A stretch of 64,000 bases of DNA from Clostridiales bacterium CCNA10 (GTDB lineage Bacteria; Bacillota; Clostridia; Oscillospirales; Oscillospiraceae), in contig AP018533.1 of assembly GCA_003573975.1 (NCBI GenBank), forward strand, positions 62,001 to 126,000, in the 5' to 3' direction. The position numbers and the translations under genes were made by a program. Below are positions 63,818 through 64,000 of the stretch, in pieces. The notes beneath the pieces were generated by a model. It was not told the DNA's origin and did not search any database. It saw nothing but the letters and a program-made list of their open reading frames with translations. The first letter of the stretch is position 1; each line of letters starts with the position of its first letter.

Positions 63818-64000
63818 ATGATGAAACGAACCCTGTCTGCTCTGATGCTCAGCGGCGCGCTGCTGTGCGCTCTGTCCGTCCCCGCCCTGGCTGCGGAGCC
63901 CGCTGCGCCCCAGACTGATACGTCCCTGACCCAGGAGGAGACCCTCCCGGACAGCGTGCTGTACTACGGCACTGTAACGGAGGTAGTCCGGGATGAGGCG
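63818..64000 (+). CDS. Secreted protein, N-terminal part only
   Basis: The gene runs off the right edge. The start is one of two adjacent ATGs (63818 or 63821), with GAAGGAG 7 nt upstream. The product begins with a signal peptide (KRTLSALMLSGALLCALS, cleavage likely after PALA at about residue 25). A Glu/Pro/Thr-rich stretch follows, then LPDSVLYYGTVTEVVRD. The last segment resembles the start of uncharacterised secreted or copper-amine-oxidase-like-domain proteins of related Clostridia, but too little is visible to name it. Confidence 0.7.
   Translation, partial: MMKRTLSALMLSGALLCALSVPALAAEPAAPQTDTSLTQEETLPDSVLYYGTVTEVVRDEA

Overview
The window looks like chromosome from a GC-rich, low-GC-phylum (Firmicutes) anaerobe, most likely a member of the Oscillospiraceae such as the Flavonifractor, Lawsonibacter or Intestinimonas group. 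This is inferred from gene content: SepF, DivIVA, Spo0A, a T-box leader, an S-layer-homology surface protein, type III glutamine synthetase, AGGAGG-type ribosome binding sites and frequent GTG or TTG starts. No rRNA, tRNA or CRISPR array is visible. One tmRNA gene is present.

Region 1 (1-10.6 kb, very GC-rich, mostly + strand) is housekeeping: an AAA ATPase, mutL-miaA-hfq, an HlyD-like protein, a division block (yggS, sepF, an unknown anchored protein, divIVA), then smpB, a cyclophilin and ssrA. smpB and ssrA encode the two partners of trans-translation.

Region 2 (10.6-25.9 kb, - strand, visibly more AT-rich) starts with a MATE transporter and continues as a large potassium locus. Read in transcription order it is: a KdpD-like sensor half without kinase, two tiny membrane ORFs (one is KdpF), kdpA, kdpB, kdpC, a 64-aa membrane protein, ktrB, trkA, a membrane-anchored substrate-binding-like protein, a full-length KdpD and KdpE. 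Low-affinity and high-affinity K+ uptake therefore sit with one two-component system.

Region 3 (26-33 kb, + strand) carries rpoN, a 1443-aa secreted SLH protein of mixed base composition, thioredoxin, rhodanese and a 30-codon remnant of a CoA-disulfide-reductase-like gene.

Region 4 (33.06-51.25 kb) is bounded by two direct copies of one IS1182-family element. The second copy is broken by an IS30-family element. Between them lie an arsR-permease-thioredoxin module with a deletion scar, and a glutamine-centred block: guaA, a small coupled ORF, purF, purC, asnB, glutamine synthetase III, a second glutamine synthetase, an ANTAR regulator and pyrG. GuaA, PurF, AsnB and PyrG all use glutamine as nitrogen donor and the two synthetases supply it. 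Three RNA-level controls can be read here: an Asn T-box before asnB, an ANTAR-type antiterminator/terminator before the type III synthetase, and a terminator-like leader before pyrG.

Region 5 (51.3-64 kb, GC-rich again) holds a MoxR ATPase with its VWA partner, mnmE with a leader containing DnaA boxes, an FAD oxidoreductase, a zinc-ribbon membrane protein, dCMP deaminase, cysteine desulfurase, a second MATE protein, a metallo-beta-lactamase-fold protein, a TSCPD protein, spo0A with Glu at the phosphoacceptor position, and the start of a secreted protein.
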